Part shown: piece after piece, positions 62,539-64,000 of the stretch | How positions within the stretch are numbered: position 1 is the stretch's first letter | How the letters are laid out: every line of letters starts with the position of its first letter | NCBI RefSeq assembly: GCF_023195925.1 | Contig: NZ_JALPRE010000006.1 | Location: 1-64,000, forward strand | DNA length: 64,000 nt | Origin: Aquimarina acroporae | GTDB lineage: Bacteria > Bacteroidota > Bacteroidia > Flavobacteriales > Flavobacteriaceae | Direction of reading: 5' to 3' | Notes under the pieces: generated by a model | Database searches by the model: none | What the model was told of the DNA's origin: nothing | What the model saw: only the letters and a program-made list of their open reading frames with translations | Program-made: the position numbers and the translations under genes

Positions 62539-63891
62539 ATGCGCGTACATTTTATTGCAATTGGAGGAAGCGCAATGCATAATCTTGCTATTGCATTGCA
62601 CCAAAAAGGATATCAGATAACAGGAAGTGATGATACTATTTTTGAACCTTCAAAATCAAGATTAGAAAAACACGGATTATTACCGAAGGAGTTTGGATGG
62701 TTTTCGGACAAAATTACCGTAAATCTTGATGCAATTATACTTGGTATGCATGCCAAAGAGGATAATGAAGAGCTTATAAAAGCGCAACAACTCGGTTTGA
62801 AAATTTATTCGTATCCCGAGTTTTTGTATGAACAATCTAAAGATAAAACACGTGTAGTAATTGGAGGTTCTCATGGTAAAACAACCATAACTTCTATGAT
62901 TTTGCATGTATTGCATTATCATGACAAAGAAGTTGATTACATGGTTGGAGCCCAACTAGAAGGCTTTGATACTATGGTTCATCTTACCGATGCGAATGAC
63001 TTTATGGTGCTTGAAGGCGATGAATACTTATCTTCTCCAATAGATAGAAGGCCAAAATTTCATTTATATCAACCCAATATTGCATTGGTTAGTGGTATTG
63101 CCTGGGATCATATTAATGTGTTTCCAACTTTTGATAATTATGTAGATCAGTTTAGAATTTTCATGAATTCTATAGTAAATGGAGGTGCTTTGGTTTATAA
63201 TGAAGAAGATGCAGAGGTAAAGCAATTGGCAGAAGCAACAGAAATACCCATTCGTAAATTTCCTTACGCTACTCCTGATTATCAAATTGAAGATGGGAAA
63301 ACTCTTCTGGCCACACCTGAAGGAGAAATGCCAATTGAGGTTTTTGGAGCTCATAATCTAAGTAATTTGGCTGGAGCAAAATGGATTTGCCAGCATATGG
63401 GAATTGATGAGGATGATTTTTACGAAGCGATCGCATCATTCAAAGGAGCTTCTAAGAGATTGGAAAAAATTGCAGAAACCCCAAAAGCTGTAGCTTATAA
63501 AGATTTTGCGCATAGCCCTTCAAAAGTAAGTGCTACTACAAAGGCGGTAAAAGAACAGTATAGAGATAGAAATGTAATTGCTTGTTTAGAACTTCATACG
63601 TACAGTAGTCTTAATGTAGAGTTTTTGAAGGAGTATGAAGGTGCTTTAAATGAGGCTGATAAAGCAGTGGTTTTTTACTCTCCGGATGCAGTAAAAATAA
63701 AGAGGTTAGAAGAAATTTCTAAAGAACAAATAGCCACATCATTTAATAGGGAAGACCTTATTATCTATACTAACCCCTTAGATTTTCAGTCATATCTCAA
63801 GGAGGAAGATTTTTCTAATTCTGTTCTTTTGCTTATGAGTAGTGGAAACTATGGAGGTTTAAATTTTGAGGATGTAAAAGACTTGTTGTAA
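62539..63891 (+). CDS. mpl: UDP-N-acetylmuramate:L-Ala-gamma-D-Glu-meso-DAP ligase
   Basis: Mpl reattaches recycled murein tripeptide to UDP-MurNAc, salvaging peptidoglycan turnover products. The 450-residue protein has the Mur ligase N-terminal domain (VHFIAIGGSAMHNLAIAL), the P-loop GGSHGKTTITSMIL, a central GDEYLSSPIDRRPKFHLYQPN typical of Mpl, and the C-terminal YKDFAHSPSKVSATTKAV motif. The ligase and murF at the other end of the window together serve precursor assembly and recycling. Confidence 0.94.
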   Translation: MRVHFIAIGGSAMHNLAIALHQKGYQITGSDDTIFEPSKSRLEKHGLLPKEFGWFSDKITVNLDAIILGMHAKEDNEELIKAQQLGLKIYSYPEFLYEQSKDKTRVVIGGSHGKTTITSMILHVLHYHDKEVDYMVGAQLEGFDTMVHLTDANDFMVLEGDEYLSSPIDRRPKFHLYQPNIALVSGIAWDHINVFPTFDNYVDQFRIFMNSIVNGGALVYNEEDAEVKQLAEATEIPIRKFPYATPDYQIEDGKTLLATPEGEMPIEVFGAHNLSNLAGAKWICQHMGIDEDDFYEAIASFKGASKRLEKIAETPKAVAYKDFAHSPSKVSATTKAVKEQYRDRNVIACLELHTYSSLNVEFLKEYEGALNEADKAVVFYSPDAVKIKRLEEISKEQIATSFNREDLIIYTNPLDFQSYLKEEDFSNSVLLLMSSGNYGGLNFEDVKDLL

Positions 63892-63904
63892 TTAAAGAAC
63901 GTTG

Positions 63905-64000
63905 TTATTTGAAATGGCGTTCAAATAATTTATCAACGAAGTTGGTAATGTTTTTTTGGTTAGAATGTATTAATTCCTCCTTAGCGTTTTTGATATCAGC
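63905..64000 (-). CDS. C-terminal fragment of an unidentified gene
   Basis: The minus-strand frame from base 64000 reads 31 residues (ADIKNAKEELIHSNQK, then NITNFVDKLFERHFK) and stops at TAA 63907-63905. The composition is protein-like, and the gene converges on mpl with 13 bases between stops. The fragment is too short to identify. Confidence 0.5.
   Translation of the reverse strand, partial: ADIKNAKEELIHSNQKNITNFVDKLFERHFK

Overview
This 64 kb window is a chromosomal segment of a marine-type Flavobacteriaceae bacterium; an Aquimarina-like genus would fit, but the genus is inference. The evidence is the low GC content, Bacteroidota promoters of the TAnnTTTG class, gliding/type IX secretion genes (gldJ, porV), a secreted peptidase with a type IX sorting tail, pafA-type alkaline phosphatase, and short lid-less adenylate kinase. 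I saw no rRNA or tRNA genes, insertion sequences, prophage or CRISPR array. Most of the window is core genome with small accessory islands.

Layout. 1-3.8 kb is the right edge of a non-ribosomal peptide cluster: the NRPS C-terminus (carrier plus thioesterase domains), a type II thioesterase, a carbamoyltransferase and a Sfp-type phosphopantetheinyl transferase. Just after it (3934-4090) lies what looks like a decayed GG-leader RiPP precursor with its own terminator. 4.2-6.9 kb is a four-gene molybdate uptake operon coupled by ATGA overlaps. 7-17.3 kb carries a DUF2652 protein, murF, gldJ, porV (without the usual porU between them), cdd, pyruvate dehydrogenase E1-alpha and E2, and an M28 peptidase. 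17.3-26 kb holds an SDR, two uncharacterised envelope proteins, a DUF4349 protein, a SprT-like protein, mannose-1-phosphate guanylyltransferase, a DUF389 protein and a MlaFE-like ABC pair. 26-31.2 kb has pafA, an intact unlisted 48-residue GG-leader peptide, an amine oxidase, and a TetR regulon with two identical palindromic operators.

31.2-39.3 kb holds a glycosyltransferase, a methyltransferase, a KASIII-like synthase, a truncated haemoglobin, gcvP, a UbiA-like membrane protein, and an ECF sigma factor with two tiny paralogues, one carrying a zinc anti-sigma (HxxxCxxC) motif. 39.4-43 kb is a six-gene set (SRPBCC, TIGR01777, methyltransferase, two membrane proteins, GbsR/MarR regulator) with two matching palindromes that look like the regulator's operators. 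43.2-48 kb has two metallopeptidases. At about 48.25-48.39 kb there is a promoter, a 6S-like folded RNA and a terminator without an ORF. 48.4-54.5 kb holds purK-purE, an Hpt-Adk fusion, obgE and small envelope genes. 54.6-64 kb has DUF6090 and TIGR02117-type proteins, a very large alpha-2-macroglobulin-like protein with a CxEQ thioester motif, mpl, and the 3' end of an unidentified gene.

The most novel signals are the two GG-leader peptides (one decayed, one intact), the 6S-like RNA, the GbsR-controlled operon, the minimal anti-sigma pair, and the missing porU. All functional calls are read from sequence and family knowledge without database searches.
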